From positions 496,001 to 560,000 of the forward strand of contig NZ_JAHBZI010000001.1 of the NCBI RefSeq assembly GCF_019635515.1: DNA of 64,000 bases. The letters run 5' to 3'. This DNA is from Sphingomonas sp. GTDB taxonomy: Bacteria > Pseudomonadota > Alphaproteobacteria > Sphingomonadales > Sphingomonadaceae. The position numbers and the translations under genes are program-made. The notes beneath the pieces were generated by a model that saw only the letters and a list, made by a program, of their open reading frames with translations, was not told where the DNA came from and searched no databases. Shown here in pieces: positions 52,884 through 61,384 of this stretch (the first letter of the stretch is position 1; each line of letters begins with the position of its first letter).

Positions 52884-53774
52884 TTAGCGTTTCGCCAGCC
52901 ACTCCCGCATCGCCGCGGTGACCGGTTCGGGCTTTTCCCATGGCACGAAATGGCCGGCATCCTCGATCTTCACCAGCGTGAGATCAGGGACGTAATTGGG
53001 CAGCTCGGCAAGCTGGACCGGGCGCAGGGCGGTGTCCTTCATGCCCCAGATCACCAAGGTCGGCTGGGTGACGGGCGGGAAGGGCGCGTCGAGCCAGGCG
53101 GGCCGCTCGGGAGTCTCGCCCGGAGCGGGGACGATGACGCTGCTGCCGCGATACCAGTTGAGCATGCCGGTCATCGTGCCGGGCTGGCTCCACTCGTCGA
53201 TATAGGCGTCGCGCTCGGGAGCAAGCGCTGCGGCGTCGGTATATTTGGCGAAGCTGGTGTCGAAAAAGGTGGGGATGCCCATCCGCGCGACGAACTGCTC
53301 GAAGTCGGGGTTACGGAAGGCGGTGATGTACTGGCTGGAGGCGCGCTGCTCGGCATCGTCGAACAGCGAGCGCTGGAAGACGAGCGGATGCGGCGCGTTG
53401 ACGATGATCAGCCGCGCGATCCGCTGCGGGTGCTGCAGCGCCGCCATCCAGGCGATCGCCCCGCCCCAATCATGGCCTACAAGCGTGAACTGGCCGATGC
53501 CGAGATGATCGGCGAGCGCGAGCAGATCGGCGACGGGCTTGTCGGGGGAATAATTCTCGGTGCCCTCGGGCTTGGACGAGCGGGCGAAGCCGCGCTGATC
53601 GGGGGCGACGACATAGTGATCCTTGGCCAGCGCAGGGATCTGATGCCGCCAGGTGCGATGCGATTCGGGGAAGCCGTGGAGGAGGATGATCGGCGGATTG
53701 GCGGGGTCGCCGGCGATGGCGACGTCGAGCTCCACCCCGGAGGGCAATGCGATCCGCTGGAGGTCAAAGCCCAT
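52884..53774 (-). CDS. Epoxide hydrolase-like alpha/beta hydrolase
   Basis: 296 residues from the ATG at 53774 preceded by GGAGACGGAA. The nucleophile is the aspartate in LVGHDWGGAIAW, with HGFPESHRTW as oxyanion loop, and EDAGHFVPWEKPE the histidine; the acid is probably in GMKDTAL. A lid tyrosine that would mark epoxide hydrolases is plausible (NWYRGSSVI). Haloacetate dehalogenases share these motifs, so substrate class is open. Cytoplasmic. An upstream extension was rejected for lack of a ribosome site. Confidence 0.83.
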   Translation of the reverse strand: MGFDLQRIALPSGVELDVAIAGDPANPPIILLHGFPESHRTWRHQIPALAKDHYVVAPDQRGFARSSKPEGTENYSPDKPVADLLALADHLGIGQFTLVGHDWGGAIAWMAALQHPQRIARLIIVNAPHPLVFQRSLFDDAEQRASSQYITAFRNPDFEQFVARMGIPTFFDTSFAKYTDAAALAPERDAYIDEWSQPGTMTGMLNWYRGSSVIVPAPGETPERPAWLDAPFPPVTQPTLVIWGMKDTALRPVQLAELPNYVPDLTLVKIEDAGHFVPWEKPEPVTAAMREWLAKR

Positions 53775-53856
53775 TTCCGTCTCCTGTTTTGCCGCGCTGC
53801 CGGGCATTTTGGAGAGGGTAGGAGGCGGGTCTCGGCTTTGCAAATGGCCAGTGCCG

Positions 53857-54312
53857 CTATCGGCGGATGGTTGCCCGCGCATGTAGCGTGGCGATCAGGA
53901 CGGTCGAATAATAGCTGATGATCGTCAGCATGAAGAGGACCATAGCCTGGATTATCGGCCCGCCCAGCGTGCTGTCGAAGCCGGTGACGTCGCCGGTCAT
54001 CGCCAGGATCAGCGCGGCACCCTGACCGATCATCAGATAGGCCAGCGGCAGCATCAGCAGGTGCAGAATCCACGCTCTGCGCACATGCCTGGACAACCGC
54101 CAAAACAGAACGGAAAGGGCGATGGGGCCGAACGTCGCAATTAGCCAGCCGCAAATGGCCCCGGCTTGCTGCCATACCGACATCTTCTGCACATGGGTGT
54201 AAACCCAGGCGGCGCCCAATGCGACGTCGAGGAACAGCATCGTCGTGACAATCACCGCCACCAGCGCGAATATCTCGTAGCGGTTAAGCCGAAAGCGCAT
54301 GCGTAAAATCAT
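53857..54312 (-). CDS. Hypothetical four-helix membrane protein
   Basis: 151 residues with four hydrophobic segments: IFALVAVIVTTMLFLDVALG, AICGWLIATFGPIALSVLFW, ILHLLMLPLAYLMIGQGAAL and MVLFMLTIISYYSTVLIATL. The ends are short and basic. No motif is recognised. The start at 54312 (or ATG at 54300) is uncertain. It shares the strand with the hydrolase (82 bases downstream) but an operon is not certain. Confidence 0.7.
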   Translation of the reverse strand: MILRMRFRLNRYEIFALVAVIVTTMLFLDVALGAAWVYTHVQKMSVWQQAGAICGWLIATFGPIALSVLFWRLSRHVRRAWILHLLMLPLAYLMIGQGAALILAMTGDVTGFDSTLGGPIIQAMVLFMLTIISYYSTVLIATLHARATIRR

Positions 54313-54366
54313 AGCGTAACCAGCCGCTTCCGCCAGCACGCAAGTCGAGGTCACCGAAGCTCCGGC

Positions 54367-54534
54367 TCAGGGGTGGGCGTGGCGAGGAAACCTGCCCCTG
54401 GTGCGGCTGGTCAAATGGTAGCGAAAGCAACGGTCGCAGCGATAGGGGTGAAGGGCCGCGCCATCGCGGATTGCCGCCCGCGCTTCGGCTTCGGACGCGA
54501 AGCGCTGTTTGCGGGCGCAGCGCTGGCGCGGGTG
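54367..54534 (-). pseudogene. Zinc-ribbon-like remnant directly after the pirin stop
   Basis: The pirin frame continues past its TAG for 55 codons to a TGA at 54367. These code CARKQRFASEAEARAAIRDG, then YRCDRCFRYHLTSRTRG. The pattern Cys...YRCDxC..YHLTSR is one I associate with small sphingomonad proteins. No start codon exists in frame after the pirin stop. It looks like a small gene that lost its start, or the end of a readthrough product. Confidence 0.5.
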
Positions 54535-55434
54535 CTAGGGATAGCTCACCGTCAGCGGCACTTCGGGGATCGGGATGAATTCCTTGTCGTCGTCCGGCAC
54601 CTTGGGGAAGGCGCCGGCCTTCCAGTCGGCCTTGGCCTGGTTGATGCGGTCGCGGCTGGAGGAGACGAAGTTCCACCAGACATGGCGGGGCGTCTTGAAC
54701 GCTTCGCCGCCGCACAGGGCGATGCGGGCGCCGGTATCGGAGCGCAGCGTCGCGGCGATGCCGGGGCGAAGGACGTAGAGGGTCATCGGCTCCAGCGTCA
54801 TGCCGTCGAGCGTGGCTTCGCCGGTGGCGAGGTAGACGGCGCGCTCGTCTGCCGAAGGATCGATCGGGATGTTGCCGCCGGCATCGAGGGCGATGTCGGC
54901 ATAGATGGTCTGCGCATAGGTGGTGGTCGGGGCCGAGGCACCCCACAGATCGCCCATGATGATCCGGGCGGTGGCGCCTTCGCCCTCGACCACCGGCAGC
55001 TGTGCGGCGGCGACATGCTCGAAGGCGGGATCGACTTCCTCATATTTCTCTGGGAGGGCGAGCCAGGTCTGGAGGCCGGACAGTTCGGGGCCTTTCGCGC
55101 GCTCGGCCGATGGCGAGCGCTCGGAATGGACGATGCCCTTGCCGGCGGTCATCAGATTGACCGCGCCGGGTTCGATCGTCGCGAAGGTGCCGAGGCTGTC
55201 GCGGTGGTCGATCGCCCCGGCATAGAGATAGGTGACGGTGGCGAGGTTGATGTGCGGATGCGGGCGCACATCGATGCCGGTGCCGACATCCAGCCGAGCC
55301 GGGCCCATCTGATCGAAGAAGATGAAGGGACCGACCATCGTGCGCGGGCGCGAGGGCAGGGTGCGGTGGACCTTGAAGCCGCCCAGATCATGGGTGACCG
55401 GCTCGATGGTCTGGAGGATCAGGCTTTCGTTCAT
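54535..55434 (-). CDS. Pirin family protein
   Basis: 299 residues, a double cupin. Pirin marks: VGPFIFFDQMGPAR (~34-47), RPHPHINLATVTYLYAG with metal-binding histidines, and the GKGIVHSER segment. The C-terminal cupin is metal-free in the family. Bacterial pirins are linked to quercetinase-like activity or oxidative stress; the function here is not certain. Its stop TAG is followed in frame by the zinc-ribbon remnant. Confidence 0.92.
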   Translation of the reverse strand: MNESLILQTIEPVTHDLGGFKVHRTLPSRPRTMVGPFIFFDQMGPARLDVGTGIDVRPHPHINLATVTYLYAGAIDHRDSLGTFATIEPGAVNLMTAGKGIVHSERSPSAERAKGPELSGLQTWLALPEKYEEVDPAFEHVAAAQLPVVEGEGATARIIMGDLWGASAPTTTYAQTIYADIALDAGGNIPIDPSADERAVYLATGEATLDGMTLEPMTLYVLRPGIAATLRSDTGARIALCGGEAFKTPRHVWWNFVSSSRDRINQAKADWKAGAFPKVPDDDKEFIPIPEVPLTVSYP

Positions 55435-55488
55435 GGTGCCAAGGTAGCGCGCATTCGTGCGGCGGCAATCGCCGGTACGGAAACGATC

Positions 55489-55773
55489 CTATTCTCCGGG
55501 TGCTCTGGCCTTGATCGCCAGCGCGTGGATGCGCTGCCGGAGCAGATCGGCGAGGGCGTGGTTGACCATCCGCTGGCGGGCGACGCGCGACTGGCCGGCA
55601 AAGGCCGCGCTTTCGACGATTACCGTCCAGTGCGATTCGCCCGAGCCGTCATCGCCCATATGGCCGGCATGATGATGACTGTCGTTGATCACCTCGAGCT
55701 GCGACGGAGCGAGGGCGGCGGTGAGACGGGCATGGATGATTTCGGCGAGCGGCGCGGTGGCGGGCAGGGTCAT
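55489..55773 (-). CDS. bolA: BolA family protein
   Basis: 94 residues. The fold is clear: VINDSHHHAGHMGDDGSGES, then HWTVIVES and QSRVARQRMVNHALADLLRQ, with the histidines that bind a 2Fe-2S cluster with a monothiol glutaredoxin. The length is normal. It is divergent from the J-domain gene with a 35-base gap. The role is in iron-sulfur or iron homeostasis, or cell-shape stress. Confidence 0.94.
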   Translation of the reverse strand: MTLPATAPLAEIIHARLTAALAPSQLEVINDSHHHAGHMGDDGSGESHWTVIVESAAFAGQSRVARQRMVNHALADLLRQRIHALAIKARAPGE

Positions 55774-55808
55774 GCCGCCTATATAGGGCGATTGTTCGAG
55801 GGAGTCGC

Positions 55809-56426
55809 GTGGCCGATAGCCAGCCCAGAAAAGACCGGCCGAATTCTCGTTTCCACGGCCGCGTGGAGGCGCCCGGGCGGCTGTGCGCCGAGCCGGGATG
55901 CACCGAGCCGGGCGAGTTTCGCGCGCCGCTGATCGAAGGCGCGCAGAGCGGGCGCGACGGGCCGCCCGAGTTTCGCTGGCTGTGCCTCGAGCATGTCCGC
56001 GAATTCAATTCGGGCTATAATTTCTTCCGCGGGATGAGCGCCGACGAGATCCATGACGCGCAGCGGCCGCTCGCCGGCTGGGAGCGCGAGACGCGGGCCT
56101 TTTCGGGCAATGGCGGCGCCGACCGGCCGCCGCGCTGGGCCGATTTCAGCGATCCGCTGGATGCGATCGGCGCGCGCTTCAGGCAGCGCATGCAGGATCA
56201 GGCCGCGCGCAAGGACGGCAAGCCGCTATCGGGCCGCGACCGCGAGGCGCTGCGCGCACTGGCGCTGGATGTGGATGCCGACCGGACGATGCTCAGGCGG
56301 CGCTATTCGGATCTGGTGCGGCGATATCATCCCGACCGGAATGGCGGGGATCGCTCACACGAGGCCAAGTTGCAGGCGGTGATCGAGGCGTATCAGGTGC
56401 TGAAATCGTCGCCGGCGTTTGCTTGA
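55809..56426 (+). CDS. J-domain (DnaJ-like) molecular co-chaperone protein
   Basis: 205 residues from a GTG at 55809. The J domain is at the C-terminus (~145-205): RDREALRALALDVDADRTML, RRRYSDLVRRYHPDRNGGD with the HPD motif. The N-terminal half has LCAEPGCTEPGEFRAP and FRWLCLEHVREFNSGYNFF, where a Cys/His set may bind zinc. It lacks the G/F and substrate domains of DnaJ, so it probably targets DnaK to specific clients. It neighbours bolA. Confidence 0.88.
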   Translation: MADSQPRKDRPNSRFHGRVEAPGRLCAEPGCTEPGEFRAPLIEGAQSGRDGPPEFRWLCLEHVREFNSGYNFFRGMSADEIHDAQRPLAGWERETRAFSGNGGADRPPRWADFSDPLDAIGARFRQRMQDQAARKDGKPLSGRDREALRALALDVDADRTMLRRRYSDLVRRYHPDRNGGDRSHEAKLQAVIEAYQVLKSSPAFA

Positions 56427-56435
56427 CTCGCTCTT

Positions 56436-56543
56436 CGTCACCCCGGACTCGTTCCGGGGTCCACCGTGCCGCCAGAGCGAAGCTGGAGCCTCTAGCGCTA
56501 CACCAAGTGGCCTGGTGGATCCCGGAACAAGTCCGGGATGACG
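56436..56543. repeat. Family B inverted repeat after the J-domain gene
   Basis: Arms CGTCACCCCGGACTCGTTCC (to GGGGTCCACC) and the inverse GGTGGATCCCGGAACAAGTC (to CGGGATGACG), 30 bases each with few mismatches. It lies between the converging J-domain gene and the VOC remnant. Confidence 0.85.
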
Positions 56544-56565
56544 GTTTGGAGTAAGCCCTTCGCTT

Positions 56566-56781
56566 CTACCTCTTGCCGGCAATCCGCTTGGCGACGGCTT
56601 CCTATTGCATCAGCCCGCCGGCCATGCCGTCGCTCGCCTTGATCATCCGGTAGTCCATGCCGCCTGGAGGGGCTTCGGCGTCGATGTCCCAGCCGACCAC
56701 GCCGTTGTAAAAGGCCTTGGCCGCCGTGATGTCGCCTGTCAGCAATTCGTACCAGATGAAGCTGCCATGCGCGTTTTCCAT
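56566..56781 (-). pseudogene. Truncated VOC (glyoxalase-like) gene
   Basis: From the ATG at 56781: MENAHGSFIWYELLTGDITA, then AKAFYNGVVGWDI and ASDGMAGGLMQ, followed by a TAG at 56602. The start is the first beta-alpha unit of a VOC domain in two-domain relatives of ~250 residues. After the stop the same frame continues EAVAKRIAGKR and a second stop at 56566. Most of the gene is missing, probably by deletion plus a nonsense change. Confidence 0.65.
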
Positions 56782-56792
56782 CGTACGCCCCT

Positions 56793-57518
56793 TCAGCCGT
56801 TCCGGGTGTCGAGGATCGGCTTGAAGCCGCCCCACATCATGCGCTTGCCATCGAAGACCGGCTCGGGCTGGTTCTGCATCCGTTCGTCTTCCATGAGCTT
56901 GCCCCAGCCGGCGTCGCGCGTGGCCTTGTCGGGCCATTCGACCCAGGAATAGACCACGCTCTCGTCGGGCTTTTTGAGCGTGGCGCGGTTATAGTCGGTG
57001 AGCTTGCCGTCGGGCGTCTCATCGCTCCAGCCTTCGACGACGCGCAGGGCACCGAATTCCTGGAACATGCCGGATACCCTTTCAGCCATTTCGCGATATG
57101 CATCCTTCTTGTCGGTCGGTACCGGGATCAGATAGCCGTCGACATAGCCGGGGGCGGTGGCGGTGCCGGTATCGACGATCGCTTCGAAGCCCGAATAGAT
57201 CATCCGCCCGGCGTCGAACGGCATGTCCTTGGCCATCTCGGCCATCGCCGGGTCGCTCATCATCTTTTCGTTGGCGGCGTCGCGCGCGGCCTTGTCGGGA
57301 TATTCGAGCCAGCTGAACAGCACGGTCTCGCCGTCTTCGAGATTCACCGATTTCTTTAGGTCGTTGACCTTGCCGTCGGGGACATCATCGCCCCAGGTCT
57401 CGACGAAGCGGGTGGCGCCGAGGCGCTCGAACAGCGGCGCCGCGCTTTGGGCGTGCTTGAGATATTCGTCCTTGTTGGCGCTGGGGACGGGGGTCAGGAA
57501 TCCTTCGACATAGGTCAT
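56793..57518 (-). CDS. DUF1428 protein with two tandem domains
   Basis: 241 residues. Two similar halves of ~117 residues: MTYVEGFLTPVPSANKDEYL with FETWGDDVPDGK-type block, and YVDGYLIPVPTDKKDAYREM with VEGWSDETPDGKLTDYNRAT. Each half ends in GRMIYSGFEAIVDT or GKRMMWGGFKPILDT. DUF1428 proteins are normally one such domain (~115 residues), forming a dimeric ferredoxin-like barrel. This is an internal duplication, so the pair may fold as a pseudo-dimer. The residue numbers are approximate. It precedes the VOC remnant by 11 bases. Confidence 0.88.
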   Translation of the reverse strand: MTYVEGFLTPVPSANKDEYLKHAQSAAPLFERLGATRFVETWGDDVPDGKVNDLKKSVNLEDGETVLFSWLEYPDKAARDAANEKMMSDPAMAEMAKDMPFDAGRMIYSGFEAIVDTGTATAPGYVDGYLIPVPTDKKDAYREMAERVSGMFQEFGALRVVEGWSDETPDGKLTDYNRATLKKPDESVVYSWVEWPDKATRDAGWGKLMEDERMQNQPEPVFDGKRMMWGGFKPILDTRNG

Positions 57519-57543
57519 CGATTCTCTCCTCGGATTTTCGGCT

Positions 57544-58026
57544 TCAGCCGGCGATCGCGGCCTCGATCGCGGCGACGTCGATCTTCTTCATCTTCATCAT
57601 CGCCTCGTGCGCGCGGCGGGCGGCGTCCCTGTCGGGATTGGTCATCGACTCCAGCAGGACGCGCGGCGTGATCTGCCAGCTATAGCCCCATTTATCCTTG
57701 CACCAGCCACACACCGATTCCTGACCGCCATTGCCGGTGATCGCGTTCCATAGCCGGTCGGTCTCGGCCTGGTCCTCGGTGACGATCATGAACGAGACGC
57801 TCTCGTTTGGCTTGAACATGTCGCCGCCGTTGAGCGCCGAATATTTGCGGCCATCGAGGGTGAAGTCGATGACGAGGACATCCCCTTCCTTGCCGCTGGG
57901 ATTGTCGCCGGGCGAGCGGATGACCCGGTCGACATGGCTGTCGGGCAGGCCCAGCGAGCAATAGAAGTTGGCGGCTTCCTCGCCGACATGGTCGAACCAG
58001 AGGACGGTGGTGATCTTATCGGCCAT
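57544..58026 (-). CDS. VOC family protein, PhnB-like
   Basis: 160 residues. MADKITTVLWFDHVGEEAAN, NGGDMFKPNESVSFMIVTED and CGWCKDKWGYSWQITPRVLL match the 3-demethylubiquinone/PhnB-like branch of the VOC superfamily. Such proteins are often found under HxlR regulators and have no proven reaction. It lies 25 bases before the DUF1428 gene and is probably in one operon with it. Confidence 0.88.
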   Translation of the reverse strand: MADKITTVLWFDHVGEEAANFYCSLGLPDSHVDRVIRSPGDNPSGKEGDVLVIDFTLDGRKYSALNGGDMFKPNESVSFMIVTEDQAETDRLWNAITGNGGQESVCGWCKDKWGYSWQITPRVLLESMTNPDRDAARRAHEAMMKMKKIDVAAIEAAIAG

Positions 58027-58049
58027 TTTCTCTCTCCTGTGTCTTGGTT

Positions 58050-58496
58050 TTAGGCCGGTTCGTGGGCCGGGCCATCGGGGAAGGCGGCCATCGCCGCTTC
58101 CATGTCCATGAACATCGGCTCGAACATGTGGCCGTCCGGATCCTCGAAGGTGCGGCCATACATGAAGCCCATATCCTGCACCGGGCGCACATCGGCGCGC
58201 CCGCCTGCTGCGGCGGCCCGTTCGTTGATCGCGTCGACCGCCTCGCGGCTGTCGCGCGAGATGCAGATCAGCACCTCGGTGGCGGCATGCGAATCGGCGA
58301 TCGTCTTGTCGGTGAAGGTCTGGAAGAAGTCGCGGTGCAGGATCATCACCGTGATCGTGTCCGACAATTGCATGGCCGAGGCCATTTCATTGCTGAAGCG
58401 GTCATCCCGGGTGAAGCCGATCGCCTCGTAGAAGGCGGTGGATCGGGCGACATCGGCAACCGGCAGGTTCACGAAAATCATCTGGGGGGCGGACAT
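58050..58496 (-). CDS. VOC family protein (glyoxalase/bleomycin-resistance fold)
   Basis: 148 residues. MIFVNLPVADVARSTAFYEA, then FTRDDRFSNEMASAMQLSD and YGRTFEDPDGHMFEPMFMD, the final E of EPMFMD being the metal-ligand position. It heads the minus-strand VOC/DUF1428 operon, 23 bases before the PhnB-like gene. The start is preceded by AAGGAGAG. Substrate unknown. Confidence 0.88.
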   Translation of the reverse strand: MSAPQMIFVNLPVADVARSTAFYEAIGFTRDDRFSNEMASAMQLSDTITVMILHRDFFQTFTDKTIADSHAATEVLICISRDSREAVDAINERAAAAGGRADVRPVQDMGFMYGRTFEDPDGHMFEPMFMDMEAAMAAFPDGPAHEPA

Positions 58497-58559
58497 CTTG
58501 TTCTCTCCTTGCGAATCATTATTTGCCTTTATTCGCCGGACTGGTTATAAAAAGCAACC

Positions 58560-59249
58560 ATGAAGTTAAAAAAAGTGACCCAGACGGAAAATTCCTCCCG
58601 CAGCCGCTGGTATGACGATGCGTGCGGTACCGCGCTTGCGCTTGAACTGGTGGGGGAGCGCTGGTCGCTTCTGATCGTGCGCGAGCTGATGTTTGGCGGA
58701 CGGCGGTTCGGGGAATTGAAAGCCGCGCTGCCGGGGATCAGCGCCAATATCCTGACGCAGCGGCTGGAGGGGCTGGAGGCGTCGAAGATCGTCGCCAGGC
58801 GCAAGCTGCCGCCGCCGGCATCGGTGCAGATCTATGAGCTGACGCCCTGGGGCTATGAGAGCGAACCCGCGATCCAGGAATTGGGCCGCTGGGCGGTGCG
58901 CAGCCATGATCACGATGTGACGCTGCCGCTATCCGCCGCCTCGATCATGATGTCGTTCCGGACCATGTACGCCCGCGAGCGGGCGCGGGAGCTGATCGGC
59001 AGGACGGTCTGCTTCGTCATGGGCCCGGAGCATTTCGTCGCGACGCTGAAGTCCGACGAGATCGCGATCCGCCGCGCCGACGAGGCGTGCGACGTCCGCT
59101 TCGAAACCGATCCGATGACGCTGGCTTCGGTGGTCTATGGCGGGCGGCCACTGGCCGATGCCGAAGCGGCGGGGGTGCTGGCGATCAGCGGCGATCGCGC
59201 GCTGGCCGAGCGTTATCCTTCGCTGTTCGTGTTGCCGGAGAAAATCTAG
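58560..59249 (+). CDS. HxlR family transcriptional regulator with C-terminal SCP2-like domain
   Basis: 229 residues. The winged helix is in the first ~110: CGTALALELVGERWSLLIVR, MFGGRRFGELKAALPGISAN and LTPWGYESEPAIQELGRW. The extra C-terminal half (~120-229) resembles an SCP2/lipid-binding domain (IAIRRADEACDVRFETDPMT). It is divergent from the VOC/DUF1428 operon with 63 bases between and is the likely regulator. GGTT...AACC flanks the start at 58543-58559 and could be part of its site. Confidence 0.88.
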   Translation: MKLKKVTQTENSSRSRWYDDACGTALALELVGERWSLLIVRELMFGGRRFGELKAALPGISANILTQRLEGLEASKIVARRKLPPPASVQIYELTPWGYESEPAIQELGRWAVRSHDHDVTLPLSAASIMMSFRTMYARERARELIGRTVCFVMGPEHFVATLKSDEIAIRRADEACDVRFETDPMTLASVVYGGRPLADAEAAGVLAISGDRALAERYPSLFVLPEKI

Positions 59250-59950
59250 CGCCGGTTGCAGAAGCCCGGACGGCGATTCGCGTTCGAGCAGCCATCGCTG
59301 ATCGCCTCGCGGAGATCGTCGCAGGTCATGTCGGCGGTGCAGCCGCGATCCCAGCGGCCGTTCACGACACGGCATTGCCTGACGAGATAGGCCGAGGCCG
59401 ATCCGCCGACTTCGGCGGCGCAGCTCTGCTCGCCGCGGCGGCGGCGCGGACCCCAATTCTCATCGCGCCAGCCACCCTGATTCCAGTCGCGCGGCGGGCG
59501 GGGGTGGCGGGGGCGAACCTTGACTGGCGGGCGCGGTGCCGGGGTCCAGGTCGGGCGCGGTTCGGGGCGGGAATAACCCGAGAGGTAGCGGCGATAGGCG
59601 GTGGCGACGCAGGCCGCGTCCTCGCAGCGGTTGCGCTCGCTGAGCAATGCGATCTGCTGGCGCTGCATGACGCGTAGCGCGCCGCGCTCGGCACCCTGGC
59701 GGGCATTGGCCCATTCGGTGGCGAGCGTGCGATGCAGATAGCGCAGATTCTTGTTGTCGCAGACCAGCCACTCGCCGCGCCGCATCTGGCCGCGGCATTC
59801 GGGATCGGGCGCGATCCAGTCGAACGGCGGCTCGACGACCGGGCGCGGGCGATCGTGCGGCGGCGGCGGGGGTGGCGGCTCGCTCGCGCCCCAGTTGCAC
59901 GATCCGAGCGAAGCGCTTGCCAGCGCAAGGAACAGCAGCTGCCTGATCAT
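59246..59950 (-). CDS. LprI-like lipoprotein with proline-rich linker
   Basis: 234 residues. A lipobox LASASLGSC gives a lipid-anchored protein, followed by poly-proline (EPPPPPPPHDRPRP). DPECRGQMRRGEWLVCDNKN plus RYLHRTLATEWANARQGAER and NRCEDAACVATAYRRYL form an LprI/DUF1311-type domain, whose members inhibit lysozyme. A long basic Pro/Arg/Trp-rich linker and another cysteine cluster follow (CTADMTCDDLREAISDGCSN). Probably in the outer-membrane periplasmic face. It overlaps the HxlR stop by four bases on the other strand. Confidence 0.8.
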   Translation of the reverse strand: MIRQLLFLALASASLGSCNWGASEPPPPPPPHDRPRPVVEPPFDWIAPDPECRGQMRRGEWLVCDNKNLRYLHRTLATEWANARQGAERGALRVMQRQQIALLSERNRCEDAACVATAYRRYLSGYSRPEPRPTWTPAPRPPVKVRPRHPRPPRDWNQGGWRDENWGPRRRRGEQSCAAEVGGSASAYLVRQCRVVNGRWDRGCTADMTCDDLREAISDGCSNANRRPGFCNRR

Positions 59951-60126
59951 CGATTTCCTCTCGGGGCAGGGCGTTTCGATGACGTCATGATCTCACGAAA
60001 GCGAGGCAGTGGAAAGTGCGCTGTCGGTTCGTGCGACGAAGGATCGACGGACGGGACCATAGTTTCAGGCGATTCCACGCAACCAGCCGTTGCGGTCGCC
60101 TCTCTCACCCTCTAGGCGGCTGGTGC

Positions 60127-61131
60127 ATGGCCGACATTCCCAACACCCAGCCCGACAGCCGCGACACCACCATCCTCGCCGCGCCCGACAAGATGATCTC
60201 GGTTCGCGAGCTGTTCGGCATCGACACCGACATGGAATGTCCCGCGTTCAGCGAGGCCGACGAGCGCGTGCCCGATCTCGATCCGGCCTATGTGTTCGAC
60301 GGCGACACCACGCTGGCGATCCTGGCCGGCTTCGCGCACAATCGCCGGGTGATGGTCCAGGGCTATCACGGCACCGGCAAATCGACGCATATCGAGCAGG
60401 TCGCGGCGCGGCTCAACTGGCCGTGCATCCGTATCAATCTCGACGCGCATATCAGCCGCATCGATCTGATCGGCCGCGACGCGATCGTCCTCAAGGACGG
60501 CCAGCAGATCACCGAATTCCGCGAAGGGCTGCTGCCCTGGGCGTTGCAGACGCCGACGGCGCTGGTGTTCGACGAATATGATGCCGGCCGCCCCGACGTG
60601 ATGTTCGTGATCCAGCGCGTGCTGGAGACCGAGGGCAAATTAACTCTGCTCGACCAGAATCGGGTGATCCGTCCCAATCCCTATTTCCGGCTGTTCGCGA
60701 CCGCCAACACGGTGGGCCTGGGCGACACCAGCGGGCTCTATCACGGCACCCAGCAGATCAACCAGGGCCAGATGGACCGCTGGAACATCGTCGTCACGCT
60801 CAACTATCTGCCGGCCGCGGTCGAGGCGCAGATCGTGCTGGCCAAGTCGGGCGAATATGACCAGCCCGAGGGCAAGGCGACGGTCGAGAACATGGTCCGC
60901 GTCGCCGATCTGACCCGCAAGGGTTTCATCAACGGCGATATCTCGACCGTGATGAGCCCGCGCACGGTGATCACCTGGGCGCAGAACGCGCTGATCTTCA
61001 AGGATGTCGGCTTCGCGTTCCGCCTGTCGTTCCTCAACAAATGCGACGAAGCCGAGCGCGCGCAGGTGGCGGAATATTACCAGCGGGTGTTTGGGACCGA
61101 CCTGCCCGAGAGCGTGGTCGCCAAGGCTTGA
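60127..61131 (+). CDS. cobS: Cobaltochelatase subunit CobS
   Basis: 334 residues from the ATG at 60127. AAA+ ATPase with Walker [14 protein letters not shown] (79-91), [17 protein letters not shown] (Walker B) and [20 protein letters not shown] (sensor region). With CobT and CobN it inserts cobalt into hydrogenobyrinate diamide in the aerobic B12 pathway. CobN is not visible in the window; alphaproteobacteria often keep cobST apart, and these AAA+/VWA pairs may also serve other chelatases. Confidence 0.93.
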   Translation: MADIPNTQPDSRDTTILAAPDKMISVRELFGIDTDMECPAFSEADERVPDLDPAYVFDGDTTLAILAGFAHNRRVMVQGYHGTGKSTHIEQVAARLNWPCIRINLDAHISRIDLIGRDAIVLKDGQQITEFREGLLPWALQTPTALVFDEYDAGRPDVMFVIQRVLETEGKLTLLDQNRVIRPNPYFRLFATANTVGLGDTSGLYHGTQQINQGQMDRWNIVVTLNYLPAAVEAQIVLAKSGEYDQPEGKATVENMVRVADLTRKGFINGDISTVMSPRTVITWAQNALIFKDVGFAFRLSFLNKCDEAERAQVAEYYQRVFGTDLPESVVAKA

Positions 61132-61337
61132 GCGAGGGCGGATCAGAGGACGATCCGCTCCACCCGAGCCGCTGGCGGAGCAATCCGGACGGGCCGATCA
61201 CCGGCGATGAACTGGCGTATTTGAAGGACCTGATCCATTCGCGGATGGGCTTCGAGACCGAGCGCTTCAGTGCGGTGACGCCCGTCCCGCCGCCCGGCCG
61301 CTGGGGCCGTTTCAAGGCGTGGTTGCGGCGGAGATAG
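61128..61337 (+). CDS. Small conserved-looking protein between cobS and cobT
   Basis: 69 residues from a TTG whose last two bases are in the cobS stop (TTGA overlap). It reads [20 protein letters not shown], then [20 protein letters not shown] and a basic tail [11 protein letters not shown]. No domain is recognised. The coupled start supports it being real. It may be an adaptor for CobS/CobT or unrelated. Confidence 0.6.
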   Translation: MSEGGSEDDPLHPSRWRSNPDGPITGDELAYLKDLIHSRMGFETERFSAVTPVPPPGRWGRFKAWLRRR

Positions 61338-61384
61338 TCGTGCGCGCTCTTGCGATTGCCGACGCCGCCGCTCAATAGGCTCGC

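Noticed and set aside
58510..58530. GCGAATCATTATTTGC-like sequence between the VOC and HxlR genes as a possible Fur box.
   Set aside because: The dyad is poor and the genes are not iron-related.
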